Below are positions 8,680-16,956 of a stretch of DNA of 64,000 nt, piece after piece; the stretch's first letter is position 1; every line of letters starts with the position of its first letter. Below the pieces are notes generated by a model that was not told the DNA's origin, ran no database searches, and was given only the letters and a program-made list of their open reading frames with translations. The stretch is from UBA5972 sp964600965. Its GTDB lineage: Bacteria > Pseudomonadota > Alphaproteobacteria > Rhodobacterales > Rhodobacteraceae. The translations under genes and the position numbers were made by a program. The stretch covers positions 1-64,000 of the forward strand of contig CAZRLO010000003.1 in assembly GCA_964600965.1 (NCBI GenBank), read 5' to 3'.

Positions 8680-9915
8680 ATGAAACTTCGCGATCTTGAA
8701 ATATTCGTTGTCGGCACCCCTCCGCCGGGCTGGGGCGGGCGATACTGGATTTTTGTGCGGCTGACCACCGACAATGGCATCACCGGTTACGGCGAGGTTT
8801 ACGCCGCCTCGGTCGGCCCCGACGCGATGTGTGCGGTGATCCGGGACGTTTTCGCCCGTCACATGCTGGGCGAAAACCCCGAAAACATCGAGCGGATGTT
8901 TCGCCGCGCCTATTCCTCGGGTTTTACCCAGCGGCCTGATTTAACCGTCATGGGCGCGTTCTCGGGCCTTGAAATCGCCTGCTGGGACATTCTGGGCAAG
9001 GCGCATGATCGCCCGGTTCACGCACTGCTGGGCGGATGCATGAACGAGCGCATCCGCTCTTATACCTACCTGTACCCGATGCCGCATCACAACGTCGGCG
9101 AATTCTGGATCAGCCCGGAAATGGCGGCGGAAAGCGCGGGCGCGATGGTCGATCTGGGATTCACCGCGGTCAAATTCGACCCCGCGGGACCCTACACCAT
9201 GCGCGGCGGGCACCAGCCGTCGATGCGCGATGTCGAACTGTCGGTTGCCTTCTGCCGCGCGATCCGCGACGCGGTGGGCGAACGGGCGGACCTGCTGTTT
9301 GGGACGCACGGCCAGTTCACGACCGCGGGCGCGATCCGTCTTGGCAAAGCGATCGAGCCGTTCCGCCCCCTGTGGTTCGAAGAGCCGGTCCCGCCCGACA
9401 ATCCGGCCGAATTCGCGCGGGTTGCCCGTCACGTCCACATTCCGATTGCCACGGGCGAGCGTCTGACGACCAAATCGGAATTTGCCGCGGCGTTGCGGGC
9501 AGGGGTTTCGATCCTGCAACCAGCGCTGGGCCGGTCGGGCGGTATTCTGGAAACCAAGAAAATCGCCGCCATCGCCGAGGTGTTCAACGCGCAACTCGCA
9601 CCGCATCTCTATGCGGGACCGGTGGAATGGGCCGCCAATATCCAGCTTGCCGCCAACATTCCCAACCATCTGCTGTGCGAAACCATCCAGACCGGTGGCG
9701 AATTCCACCTGGCGCTGATCAAGAACAGCATCACGTGGCAAGACGGTTTCATCGAGACGCCCACAGGACCGGGCCTTGGCATCGATTTCGACGAGGATCT
9801 GGCCCGCGCCAACCCCTATAGCGGCGACGGCCTGCACCTTCAGATGCAGGACGAACCCTGCGACTATAAAGAAGGAAACAACTTCGCCGGCGGCGCGCCC
9901 CCGCGCGAGGGTTGA
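8680..9915 (+). CDS. Mandelate racemase/muconate-lactonizing-type enolase-superfamily enzyme
   Basis: A 411-residue protein with the N-terminal capping domain (about 1-125) and TIM-barrel domain of the enolase superfamily. Visible barrel features are Lys165 (TAVKFD), Glu234 in WFEEPVPPDN, Glu260 in IATGERLTTK and a histidine in APHLYAGP near 313. These predict abstraction of a proton next to a carboxylate, as in sugar-acid dehydratases. The third strand is odd: where relatives have an Asp metal ligand (DxN or DFHGR), this protein has G-T-His210. Either the metal site is rearranged or the alignment is shifted. The ATG at 8680 is chosen because homology-like sequence begins there. A dehydrogenase upstream and an MFS carrier downstream suggest sugar-acid catabolism, which is inference. 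Confidence 0.85.
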   Translation: MKLRDLEIFVVGTPPPGWGGRYWIFVRLTTDNGITGYGEVYAASVGPDAMCAVIRDVFARHMLGENPENIERMFRRAYSSGFTQRPDLTVMGAFSGLEIACWDILGKAHDRPVHALLGGCMNERIRSYTYLYPMPHHNVGEFWISPEMAAESAGAMVDLGFTAVKFDPAGPYTMRGGHQPSMRDVELSVAFCRAIRDAVGERADLLFGTHGQFTTAGAIRLGKAIEPFRPLWFEEPVPPDNPAEFARVARHVHIPIATGERLTTKSEFAAALRAGVSILQPALGRSGGILETKKIAAIAEVFNAQLAPHLYAGPVEWAANIQLAANIPNHLLCETIQTGGEFHLALIKNSITWQDGFIETPTGPGLGIDFDEDLARANPYSGDGLHLQMQDEPCDYKEGNNFAGGAPPREG

Positions 9916-9922
9916 AGTGTCA

Positions 9923-9940
9923 TTCCCGCGAAAGCGGGGA
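9923..9940. repeat. Short REP-like palindrome
   Basis: The segment TTCCCGC-GAAA-GCGGGGA forms a 7-bp stem (one G:T pair) with a GAAA loop, preceded by GTCA. The same core, TCATTCCCGCGAAAGCGGGAA, is a very widespread repetitive extragenic palindrome in proteobacteria. It sits 8 bases after the stop of the enolase-superfamily gene and may stabilise or end that mRNA. Only one copy was found in this window. Confidence 0.6.
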
Positions 9941-9998
9941 CCTCTTCAATGTGGCGCATGGATGACGAGAGTTCGAGCGTTCACGGGGAATACAGTCT

Positions 9999-11297
9999 TT
10001 GCCACGTCTGCGCCGCCACTTGATCCGCGCCTCAACCCACACCACATTCAACGAACCTTTGCTTCAGAAAGCCGCCCCATTGTCCCGCAAGCTCCCCGTC
10101 ATATTCCTGCTGATCACGGTCGCGATCGACAGCATGGGGATCGGGCTGATCATGCCGGTGATGCCCAAGCTCATGATCGAGCTTGGGGCGACCGATCTTT
10201 CGCAGGCCGCCACCTGGGGCGGGGCGTTGGCGGCGATCTTCGCGGTGATGCAGTTCGGGTTCGGCCCTCTGGTCGGCGCGCTTTCCGATCGTTTCGGGCG
10301 CCGCCCGGTTTTGCTGGTCTCGCTTGCGGCGCTGACGGTCGACTATCTGATCATGGGGTTCGCGCATTCGCTGTGGGTGCTGGTCATCGGCCGGATCATC
10401 GGCGGCATGACGTCGGCCACCCATTCGACCGCCAACGCCTATATGGCGGATATCTCGGCACCCGAGGACAAGGCCGCCAATTTCGGCCTGATCGGCGCGG
10501 CATTCGGCGTCGGCTTCGTGCTTGGCCCGATGATCGGCGGCCTGTTGGGGGAATTCGGCCCGCGCATGCCGTTTTTCGCCGCCGCCGCGCTGGCCGCCGC
10601 CAACACGATATTCGGTTTTCTGGTCCTTTCGGAAACCGTGACCGACGCGATCCGCCGCCCGTTCACCTGGGCCCGCGCCAATCCGTTCGGCGCGTTCCGG
10701 CATATCGGCAAACTGCCGGGCGTCACCCGTTTGCTGGTCGTCTATTTTTTCTACACCGTCGCCTTTTTTGTCTATCCCAGCGTGTGGGCCTATTTCACAC
10801 AGGAAAAATTCGGCTGGGACAGCGGTACGGTCGGGATTTCGCTGGCGGTCTTTGGTCTGTCGATGGCCGTGATGCAGGGCGGTGTGATCCGCCTGATCAT
10901 CCCGCGCATCGGCGAACATTACACCGTGGTCTTCGGATTCATCGTCAACATTCTGGCGTTCTCGATCTATGCGCTTGCGTTCGAGGGCTGGCATATCTTC
11001 GTGCTGGCACCGATCACGACACTGGGCGTCGTTGCCGGCCCGGCATTGCAGGGGATCATGTCGCGCACTGCCAGCGACGATCAACAGGGCGAATTGCAGG
11101 GCGTTCTGACATCGATTTCCGCCGTTGCCGTCATCATCAGCCCGCTGATGATGACCCAGACCTTCAGCCATTTCACCCGGCCTGAAACCGATTTCTATTT
11201 CGCCGGTGCGCCGTTTCTGCTGGCCTCTGCGCTTGTGCTGGTATCGCTCGTGATCTTTTCGGGGCGCAAACGCCTGCACACCTATATCCGCGCCTGA
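9999..11297 (+). CDS. MFS transporter, TetA/DHA1-like drug:H+ antiporter family
   Basis: A 432-residue major facilitator with about twelve membrane helices beginning with LPVIFLLITVAIDSMGIGLIM. The inter-helix 2-3 loop motif is GALSDRFGRRPVLL, and GFVLGPMIGG corresponds to antiporter motif C in helix 5; both point to the DHA1/TetA branch. The cargo is unknown and resistance should not be assumed. No ATG lies ahead of the first helix: TTG at 9999 gives the longest product, and later TTG codons (for example 10080) are equally possible. A bidirectional terminator follows. Confidence 0.82.
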   Translation: MPRLRRHLIRASTHTTFNEPLLQKAAPLSRKLPVIFLLITVAIDSMGIGLIMPVMPKLMIELGATDLSQAATWGGALAAIFAVMQFGFGPLVGALSDRFGRRPVLLVSLAALTVDYLIMGFAHSLWVLVIGRIIGGMTSATHSTANAYMADISAPEDKAANFGLIGAAFGVGFVLGPMIGGLLGEFGPRMPFFAAAALAAANTIFGFLVLSETVTDAIRRPFTWARANPFGAFRHIGKLPGVTRLLVVYFFYTVAFFVYPSVWAYFTQEKFGWDSGTVGISLAVFGLSMAVMQGGVIRLIIPRIGEHYTVVFGFIVNILAFSIYALAFEGWHIFVLAPITTLGVVAGPALQGIMSRTASDDQQGELQGVLTSISAVAVIISPLMMTQTFSHFTRPETDFYFAGAPFLLASALVLVSLVIFSGRKRLHTYIRA

Positions 11298-11342
11298 GCC
11301 TTTCCATTTGGGGGAAATATCCTCGCCGAAGGCATGAAATCA

Positions 11343-11369
11343 AAAGGCCCGCCGTGCTGGCGGGCCTTT
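11343..11369. terminator. Bidirectional intrinsic terminator
   Basis: Perfect 11-bp stem AAAGGCCCGCC / GGCGGGCCTTT with loop GTGCT. Because the arms begin with A-runs and end with T-runs, it can work on both strands. It lies between the ends of the rightward MFS gene and the leftward BMP-protein gene. Confidence 0.85.
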
Positions 11370-11394
11370 CGGTTTTCAAATCCGGCGATCCGGC

Positions 11395-12465
11395 TTAGTT
11401 CGGCAGGTCGCCCTCGATGCCTTCGACGTAAAAGCTCATGCCCGCCAGCGTGCCATCATCCGCGATTTCACCCGCTGCCAGCCATGGCGATCCGTCCTGC
11501 TTTTTGATCGGGCCGGTGAAGCTGTGGATCGTACCCGCCGCCAGACCATCGGCAAGCGCCTGCGCCGATGCCTGAACATCCGCCGGGACCTTGTCGGAGA
11601 AAGCGCCGATTTGGACCATGCCCGGCGCAATGCCGTCCCACGTATCGGTGCTGGACCAGGTACCATCCAGAACGGCCTTGGTGCGCGCAACGTAATACGG
11701 GCCCCAATTGTCGATGATCGAGCTCAGCCGTGCATTCGGGCCAAACTGCATCATGTCCGAGGCCTGACCAAAGGCATAGATGCCCTTTTCTTCGGCAATC
11801 GTCATCGCAGCCGGTGAATCGGTGTGCTGCATGATGATGTCGGCGCCCTGTTCGATCAGTGCGTTGGCCGCATCGGCCTCTTTGCCCGGATCAAACCATG
11901 TGAATACCCAGATCACCTTGAATTTCACGTCCGGGTTCACCGCCTTGGCCGCCAGATAGGCCGAATTGATGCCGCGCACGACCTCGGGGATCGGGAACGA
12001 CGCGATGTAACCGATCGTGTTGGTTTTGGTCATGCTGCCGGCGATATGGCCGATGACGGTGCGGCCTTCGTAGAACCGCGCCGAATAGGTCGACACGTTG
12101 TCGCTGCGTTTGTAGCCAGTCGCGTGTTCGAATTTCACGTCCGGGAATTTGGCCGCAACGTTGATCGTCGGGTCCATGTAGCCAAACGATGTGGTAAAGA
12201 TCAGCTTGGTGCCGGCCAGTGCCATCTGGGTCATGACGCGTTCGGCGTCTGCACCTTCGGGCACGCTTTCGACATAGCTGGTTTCGACCTTGTCGCCCAG
12301 CGCGGCTTCGACGGCAAGGCGGCCCTGATCATGTTCATGAGTCCAGCCAAGATCGCCGACCGGGCCGACATACACAAAGCCGACCTTCAGCTTCTCGGCA
12401 TTCGCCGCGCCCGACAGACCAACGGCAAGTGCCGCGCCTGTCAGAATAGTTTTCATTAACCGCAT
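11395..12465 (-). CDS. BMP-family ABC transporter substrate-binding protein (purine/nucleoside type)
   Basis: A 356-residue periplasmic binding protein. Residues 1-23 form a signal peptide (MRLMKTILTGAALAVGLSG, cut after ANA). The mature part has the BMP/Med pattern: VGFVYVGPVGDLGWTHEHDQG, then IFTTSFGYMDP, IGYIASFPIPEVVRGINSA and IMQHTDSPAA. Such proteins bind purine nucleosides or nucleobases for an ABC importer. The ATG at 12465 is preceded by a GGAAG ribosome site; longer versions lack resemblance. It is the last gene of the cluster, 55 bp after the second permease, and ends at the bidirectional terminator. Placement after xanthine dehydrogenase genes points to xanthine, hypoxanthine, urate or a nucleoside as ligand. 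Confidence 0.92.
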   Translation of the reverse strand: MRLMKTILTGAALAVGLSGAANAEKLKVGFVYVGPVGDLGWTHEHDQGRLAVEAALGDKVETSYVESVPEGADAERVMTQMALAGTKLIFTTSFGYMDPTINVAAKFPDVKFEHATGYKRSDNVSTYSARFYEGRTVIGHIAGSMTKTNTIGYIASFPIPEVVRGINSAYLAAKAVNPDVKFKVIWVFTWFDPGKEADAANALIEQGADIIMQHTDSPAAMTIAEEKGIYAFGQASDMMQFGPNARLSSIIDNWGPYYVARTKAVLDGTWSSTDTWDGIAPGMVQIGAFSDKVPADVQASAQALADGLAAGTIHSFTGPIKKQDGSPWLAAGEIADDGTLAGMSFYVEGIEGDLPN

Positions 12466-12520
12466 CTTCTCTTCCTTCCTGTTATGGGCCCGCAGATCGG
12501 CCCGGTCTTGGGTTTCGCCT

Positions 12521-13438
12521 CTAGTGCGAGGCGTGGAACACCCGGCCAATCGAGGCCGGAGCGTTGGTGCCCGACATGACGACCAGCACAAGGATCGTCA
12601 TCAGATAGGGCGTCATCGACAGATAAGAGACCGGGATGTTCACATCCTCGGCCTGAAGGTTCAGTTGCAGGATGGTGACCCCGCCAAACAGATAGGCCCC
12701 CAAAATGACACGCCAGGGTTTCCACGACGCGAACACGACCAGCGCCAGCGCGATCCAGCCCGCGCCTGCGGTCATGCCCTCGGTCCACAGGGGCACCCGG
12801 ATCAGCGACAGATAGGCCCCGCCGAGCCCCGCGCAGCCGCCGCCGAACATGATCGCCAGAATGCGGATGCGCACCACCTTGTACCCCAGCGCATGCGCCG
12901 CGGCGTGGTTCTCGCCGACCGACCGCAGGATCAGCCCGCTTCGGGTGTAGCGCAGGAAATACCAGACCGCAGCGACCAGAAACAACGAAACGTAAACCAT
13001 GTAATCGTGGTTGAGCAGGATCGGGCCGATATAGGGAATGTCGGTCAGCGCCTGAATGTCGAGATGCGGCGTCGGGGGTGGTTTCTGCCCGGTATAGCTG
13101 TGCCCCACCAGCGCCGAAAATCCCAGCCCGAACATCGTCAGCGCCAGCCCGGTCGCGACCTGATTGGACAGCAGCACCTGTGTCAGCACCGCGAAGATCA
13201 GCGAAAGCGCCGCGCCGCCGACGAACGCGGCCAGAAAGCCCAGCCCGGACGATCCCGTCTCGACCGAGACCGCAAAGCCGAATATCGCGCCGGTAATCAT
13301 CATTCCCTCGACGCCAAGGTTCAGCACACCGGCCTTTTCCACCACCAGTTCCCCGATGGCCGCCAGCAGGATCGGGGTCGATGCCATCATGACCGAAGCC
13401 AGCAGCGCCACCGCATTGATCGACGAAAGGTCCATCAC
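12521..13438 (-). CDS. ABC transporter permease (NupQ/BmpD-like)
   Basis: A 305-residue inner-membrane permease with about nine helices. The EKAGVLNLGVEGMMITGA segment is the hallmark of permeases paired with BMP binding proteins, and LRSVGENHAAAHALG is the coupling loop that meets the ATPase. Its start overlaps the stop of the other permease by 4 bp (ATGA), so the two are translationally coupled and probably form a heterodimeric channel. MMD at the N-terminus gives two adjacent possible starts (13438 or 13435). Confidence 0.92.
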   Translation of the reverse strand: MMDLSSINAVALLASVMMASTPILLAAIGELVVEKAGVLNLGVEGMMITGAIFGFAVSVETGSSGLGFLAAFVGGAALSLIFAVLTQVLLSNQVATGLALTMFGLGFSALVGHSYTGQKPPPTPHLDIQALTDIPYIGPILLNHDYMVYVSLFLVAAVWYFLRYTRSGLILRSVGENHAAAHALGYKVVRIRILAIMFGGGCAGLGGAYLSLIRVPLWTEGMTAGAGWIALALVVFASWKPWRVILGAYLFGGVTILQLNLQAEDVNIPVSYLSMTPYLMTILVLVVMSGTNAPASIGRVFHASH

Positions 13439-14526
13439 ACCCGCTCCTTTCTGATGCGCCGGACACGGTAGCCCGACAAGACGTCAAATGCCAACAGGAA
13501 GAACAGGAGCATCCCCTGAAACACGGATATCGTGGCCGCGGGCACCCGCAGCACGTATTGCGCGGTTTCGCCGCCGATATAGGTCAGCGCCAGCACAAGG
13601 CCCGCCAGGAATATGCCGATCGGATTGAGCCGCCCCAGAAACGCCACGATGATCGCGGTGAAACCATAGCCGACCGGAAAGTTTGTGGTCAGCTTGCCCG
13701 CTGGCCCCGTGACCTCGAACAGTCCGGCCAAGCCGGCCAATGCGCCCGATATGCCCAGAACGACGGCAATCAGCACGTTGGGATTCACGCCCGCGAACCG
13801 CGCGGCGCGGGGCGATTGCCCGGTCAGGCGGATCTGAAATCCTAGGATGTGCCGGTTCAGCAGGATATAGGCCACGATCACGGTCGCGAACATCAGCAGG
13901 ACCCCATAGTGAATACCGGTCCCGGCGATGATCTCGGGGTTGCTGGCGCTGGGATATTGTTGAAAGGAACGCGATTCCGGAAAGCCCAGTCCCTCGGGGT
14001 TCTGCATGGGGCCGATCACCATGCCGCCCAGAAAGTTGGTCGCAACATAGACCAGCATCAACGAGACCAGAATCTCGTTCGCCCCGAACCGTATCTTCAG
14101 TAACGCGGGGATCATCGCCCACAAAAAGCCGCCCAGGGCCCCGCAAATCGCCATCAGCGGCAGAACCCAGAAAGCCTCGACCGGATAGACCGCCAGTCCG
14201 GCCGCGCCGCCCGCAACCGCGCCCATGATGAACTGGCCCTCGGCCCCGATGTTCCAGATGCCCGCGCGAAATCCCAGCGAAAGCCCGATGGCAATCAGGA
14301 TCAGCGGCGCGCCCTTCACGAAAAGCTGCGAGCGCGTATAGGGCTGGGTCAGCGGATCATAGAAAATAACCCGGATCGCCTTGATGCCTTTTTCAAGTGC
14401 GAAGGGACCGTCGCCGAGAAACGCAAACAACAATCCGCCGGCAACCATGGTCGCCAGCACCGCCAGTACCGGCGTGATCGCCGTCCAGAAAACCGAGGTA
14501 TTCGGTCGGGGTTCAAGCTGCCACAT
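13435..14526 (-). CDS. ABC transporter permease (NupP/BmpC-like)
   Basis: A 363-residue membrane protein, the second permease of the same importer. The GFRAGIWNIGAEGQFIMGAVAG segment is the family signature, and RLTGQSPRAARFAGVNP is its coupling loop. It overlaps the ATPase gene by 14 bp at its start and the other permease by 4 bp at its end. Length and topology (about ten helices) are normal. Confidence 0.92.
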   Translation of the reverse strand: MWQLEPRPNTSVFWTAITPVLAVLATMVAGGLLFAFLGDGPFALEKGIKAIRVIFYDPLTQPYTRSQLFVKGAPLILIAIGLSLGFRAGIWNIGAEGQFIMGAVAGGAAGLAVYPVEAFWVLPLMAICGALGGFLWAMIPALLKIRFGANEILVSLMLVYVATNFLGGMVIGPMQNPEGLGFPESRSFQQYPSASNPEIIAGTGIHYGVLLMFATVIVAYILLNRHILGFQIRLTGQSPRAARFAGVNPNVLIAVVLGISGALAGLAGLFEVTGPAGKLTTNFPVGYGFTAIIVAFLGRLNPIGIFLAGLVLALTYIGGETAQYVLRVPAATISVFQGMLLFFLLAFDVLSGYRVRRIRKERV

Positions 14527-16024
14527 GATCTGCTCCCATGCCGCCCATCATCAGGCCGATGTCATCCATGCTCAACTCGGATGTTTCCGCAGGCTTGGTC
14601 ATGGCGCCAACATTGAGAACCGCCAGCCGGTCCGACACTTCCAGCAATTCGTCCAGATCCTGGCTGATCACCACCACGGCCGTTCCGGCCTCGGCCAGGT
14701 TCATCAAGGCCTGCCGGATGGACGCGGCGGCGGCGGCATCGACACCCCAGGTCGGCTGGTTCACCACCAGAACCAGCGGGTTTTGCAGGATTTCCCGCCC
14801 GATGACGAATTTTTGCAGATTGCCGCCGGACAGCGATTTGGCAGAGTTGCCGATGCCGGGCGTGCGCACGTCGAATTCCTCGACGATGGCGCGGGCGAAG
14901 CCACGTGCCGCCCCCCATCGCAAAAATCCGCTGTTGGACAGTTTCTGGCGAACATTTCCGGTCAGGAGCGCATTTTCCGTCAGGCTCATGTCGGGTGCGG
15001 CGGCGTGTCCCAGCCGCTCTTCGGGGGCGGTTTGCAGCCCCAGTTGCCGCCGCTCGTTCGGGTTCATGTCGCCGATCTCGACGCCATTGATGCGGATCAT
15101 CCCCTGTTTCACCAGCGTTTCGCCGCCCAGTGCCAGCAGGAATTCGTCCTGCCCGTTTCCCGCGACCCCGGCGATGCCCATGACCTCGCCTGACCGAACC
15201 GTGAGGTTGATGTTTTTCAGCGTCGTTCCAAACGGGTTCCTGGAAACGAGGTTCAGATCGTCCAGTTCCAGCACCACGTCGCCGGGATGCAGATTCTTGC
15301 GCGTCGGATTGTGAAACGCCTCGCCAACCATCATCTCGGCCAGTTTTCGCGCAGTTTGCTTTGTCGGGTCGCAGTCGCCGACCACCTTGCCGCCGCGCAG
15401 GATCGTGGCATGGTGGCAAAGCGTTCGGATTTCCTCGAGCTTGTGCGAGATATACAGGATCGCCGTACCTTCCCGGGACAGGGTGTTCAGCGTTTCAAAC
15501 AGGATTTCAACCTCTTGCGGTGTCAGAACCGAGGTCGGCTCGTCCATGATCAACAGCTTGGGTTCCTGTAGCAGACACCGGATAATCTCGACCCGCTGGC
15601 GTTCTCCGACCGACAGATCGCCGATGATCCGGTGCGGATCGAGCGGTAACTTATACGCGCTGGAAACATCGCGGATCCGCTGCGCCAACTCGCGCCTTGG
15701 CGGCGCGTTCTCCATGCCCAGCGCGATGTTTTCGGCCACCGAAAGCGCGTCGAACAACGAGAAATGCTGGAACACCATCGCCACCCCCGACGTGCGGGCC
15801 GCGCGGGGTTCCGCGGGATGGTAGGGTTCGCCGTTCAATGTCATCCCGCCGCTGTCCGGGCGCACGAGGCCATAGATCATCTTGACCAGCGTCGATTTCC
15901 CGGCGCCGTTTTCCCCCAGCAGCGCGTGGACTTCGCCCTTGCCGATGCTGAAATGCACGTCGTCATTCGCAATCACGCCTGGATAGGCCTTGGTCAGGCC
16001 CTGGATCGACAAAAGCTCGGTCAC
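14513..16024 (-). CDS. ABC transporter ATP-binding protein, tandem-domain (NupO/BmpB-like)
   Basis: A 503-residue protein with two fused nucleotide-binding domains. The first is canonical: Walker A GENGAGKSTL near residue 36, signature LSVGERQRVEI and Walker B LLIMDEPTS. The second has the degenerate Walker A VAGNGQDEFL, signature SLSGGNLQKFVIG and VLVVNQPTWGVD in place of a DEPT Walker B, a pattern usual for BMP and ribose importers in which one site is weak. It energises the two downstream permeases. Its start overlaps the stop of xdhC by 4 bp, tying the transporter to the xanthine dehydrogenase operon. Confidence 0.94.
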   Translation of the reverse strand: MTELLSIQGLTKAYPGVIANDDVHFSIGKGEVHALLGENGAGKSTLVKMIYGLVRPDSGGMTLNGEPYHPAEPRAARTSGVAMVFQHFSLFDALSVAENIALGMENAPPRRELAQRIRDVSSAYKLPLDPHRIIGDLSVGERQRVEIIRCLLQEPKLLIMDEPTSVLTPQEVEILFETLNTLSREGTAILYISHKLEEIRTLCHHATILRGGKVVGDCDPTKQTARKLAEMMVGEAFHNPTRKNLHPGDVVLELDDLNLVSRNPFGTTLKNINLTVRSGEVMGIAGVAGNGQDEFLLALGGETLVKQGMIRINGVEIGDMNPNERRQLGLQTAPEERLGHAAAPDMSLTENALLTGNVRQKLSNSGFLRWGAARGFARAIVEEFDVRTPGIGNSAKSLSGGNLQKFVIGREILQNPLVLVVNQPTWGVDAAAAASIRQALMNLAEAGTAVVVISQDLDELLEVSDRLAVLNVGAMTKPAETSELSMDDIGLMMGGMGADHVAA

Positions 16025-16956
16025 GATGCGCGTTCCTCTGATAGCTGCGCGGGAGCAAGATGACCCGCGCCCGACCTTAGTAGCTCAGTCGCCACGCCGA
16101 CGGCAATGGCTTCGGGCACTTTGCCCAGTTCCGGCAAACCGATCGGGCAGGCGATAAGGTCGACCCGTGCCGGTCCGTGGCCAAGTGCCAGCAACCGTTT
16201 GCGAAAACGCGCCCATTTGGTGGCCGACCCGATCAGACCGGCACCCTCAAACGGCCGTGTCAGGATCTGGTGGCAAATCTCAAGATCGAGGGCGTGCGAA
16301 TAGGTCAGCACCAGATGCCGCGCCGCGTCGGGCGCATGGCGCACGGCGTCGGCGGGGTTCGCGGCGATCAGCGGGCAGACGCCGTGCGGGCAGGGCTCGG
16401 GAAAGCGGCTCGCGGCGGTATCCACCCATGTTATGTCAAAACCAAGCCCCGGCAACAGCGCCACCAGTGCCCGGCCAACATGTCCGGCACCATAGATCCA
16501 AAGCGGCTGGCCTTGGGGCGCGAAAGGTTCGCTGAACCAGCCGCGGGTGGAATGGACCGGAAATTCAGGCGGGGCGATGCCATTTGCGCAGGGCCGCTTG
16601 AAAGCCGGAAACCGCAGGGCGATCCCGCTCAGGGTTGCAACTTCGGAGTCGCGAAAAACCTCGGTCAGCAAAGTCACCGCGCCACCGCAACACTGACCCA
16701 GCCTGGGGCCAAGCGGCAGATTGGTCGCTTCGCGCCGCCAGCGGACCACCGGTTCGCCAAGGATCGCGCGCGCGTGCGCAACCGCTTGATGTTCCAGGGT
16801 TCCGCCGCCGATCGTGCCGGTTTGCCCATCCGCCCAGATCCACATGCAGGCGCCGGTTTCCCGAGGCGTCGAACCCTTTGTATCCGTGACAACGATCCGC
16901 GCCACCGATCCGTGTCTCTGGACCAGCGGCGCCAGTTCCGCGAGATCAAACCGCAT
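16021..16956 (-). CDS. xdhC: Xanthine dehydrogenase accessory protein XdhC
   Basis: A 311-residue cytosolic chaperone that binds molybdenum cofactor, aids its sulfuration and loads it into xanthine dehydrogenase. Typical features are the N-terminal VTDTKGSTPRETGACMWI block, LGQCCGGAVTLL, and a Rossmann-like C-terminal domain with IYGAGHVGRALV. The ATG at 16956 lies inside the 3' end of xdhB (11-bp overlap) and gives the family start; the frame is open further upstream only because of the overlap. Downstream it overlaps the ABC ATPase gene. Confidence 0.93.
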   Translation of the reverse strand: MRFDLAELAPLVQRHGSVARIVVTDTKGSTPRETGACMWIWADGQTGTIGGGTLEHQAVAHARAILGEPVVRWRREATNLPLGPRLGQCCGGAVTLLTEVFRDSEVATLSGIALRFPAFKRPCANGIAPPEFPVHSTRGWFSEPFAPQGQPLWIYGAGHVGRALVALLPGLGFDITWVDTAASRFPEPCPHGVCPLIAANPADAVRHAPDAARHLVLTYSHALDLEICHQILTRPFEGAGLIGSATKWARFRKRLLALGHGPARVDLIACPIGLPELGKVPEAIAVGVATELLRSGAGHLAPAQLSEERAS

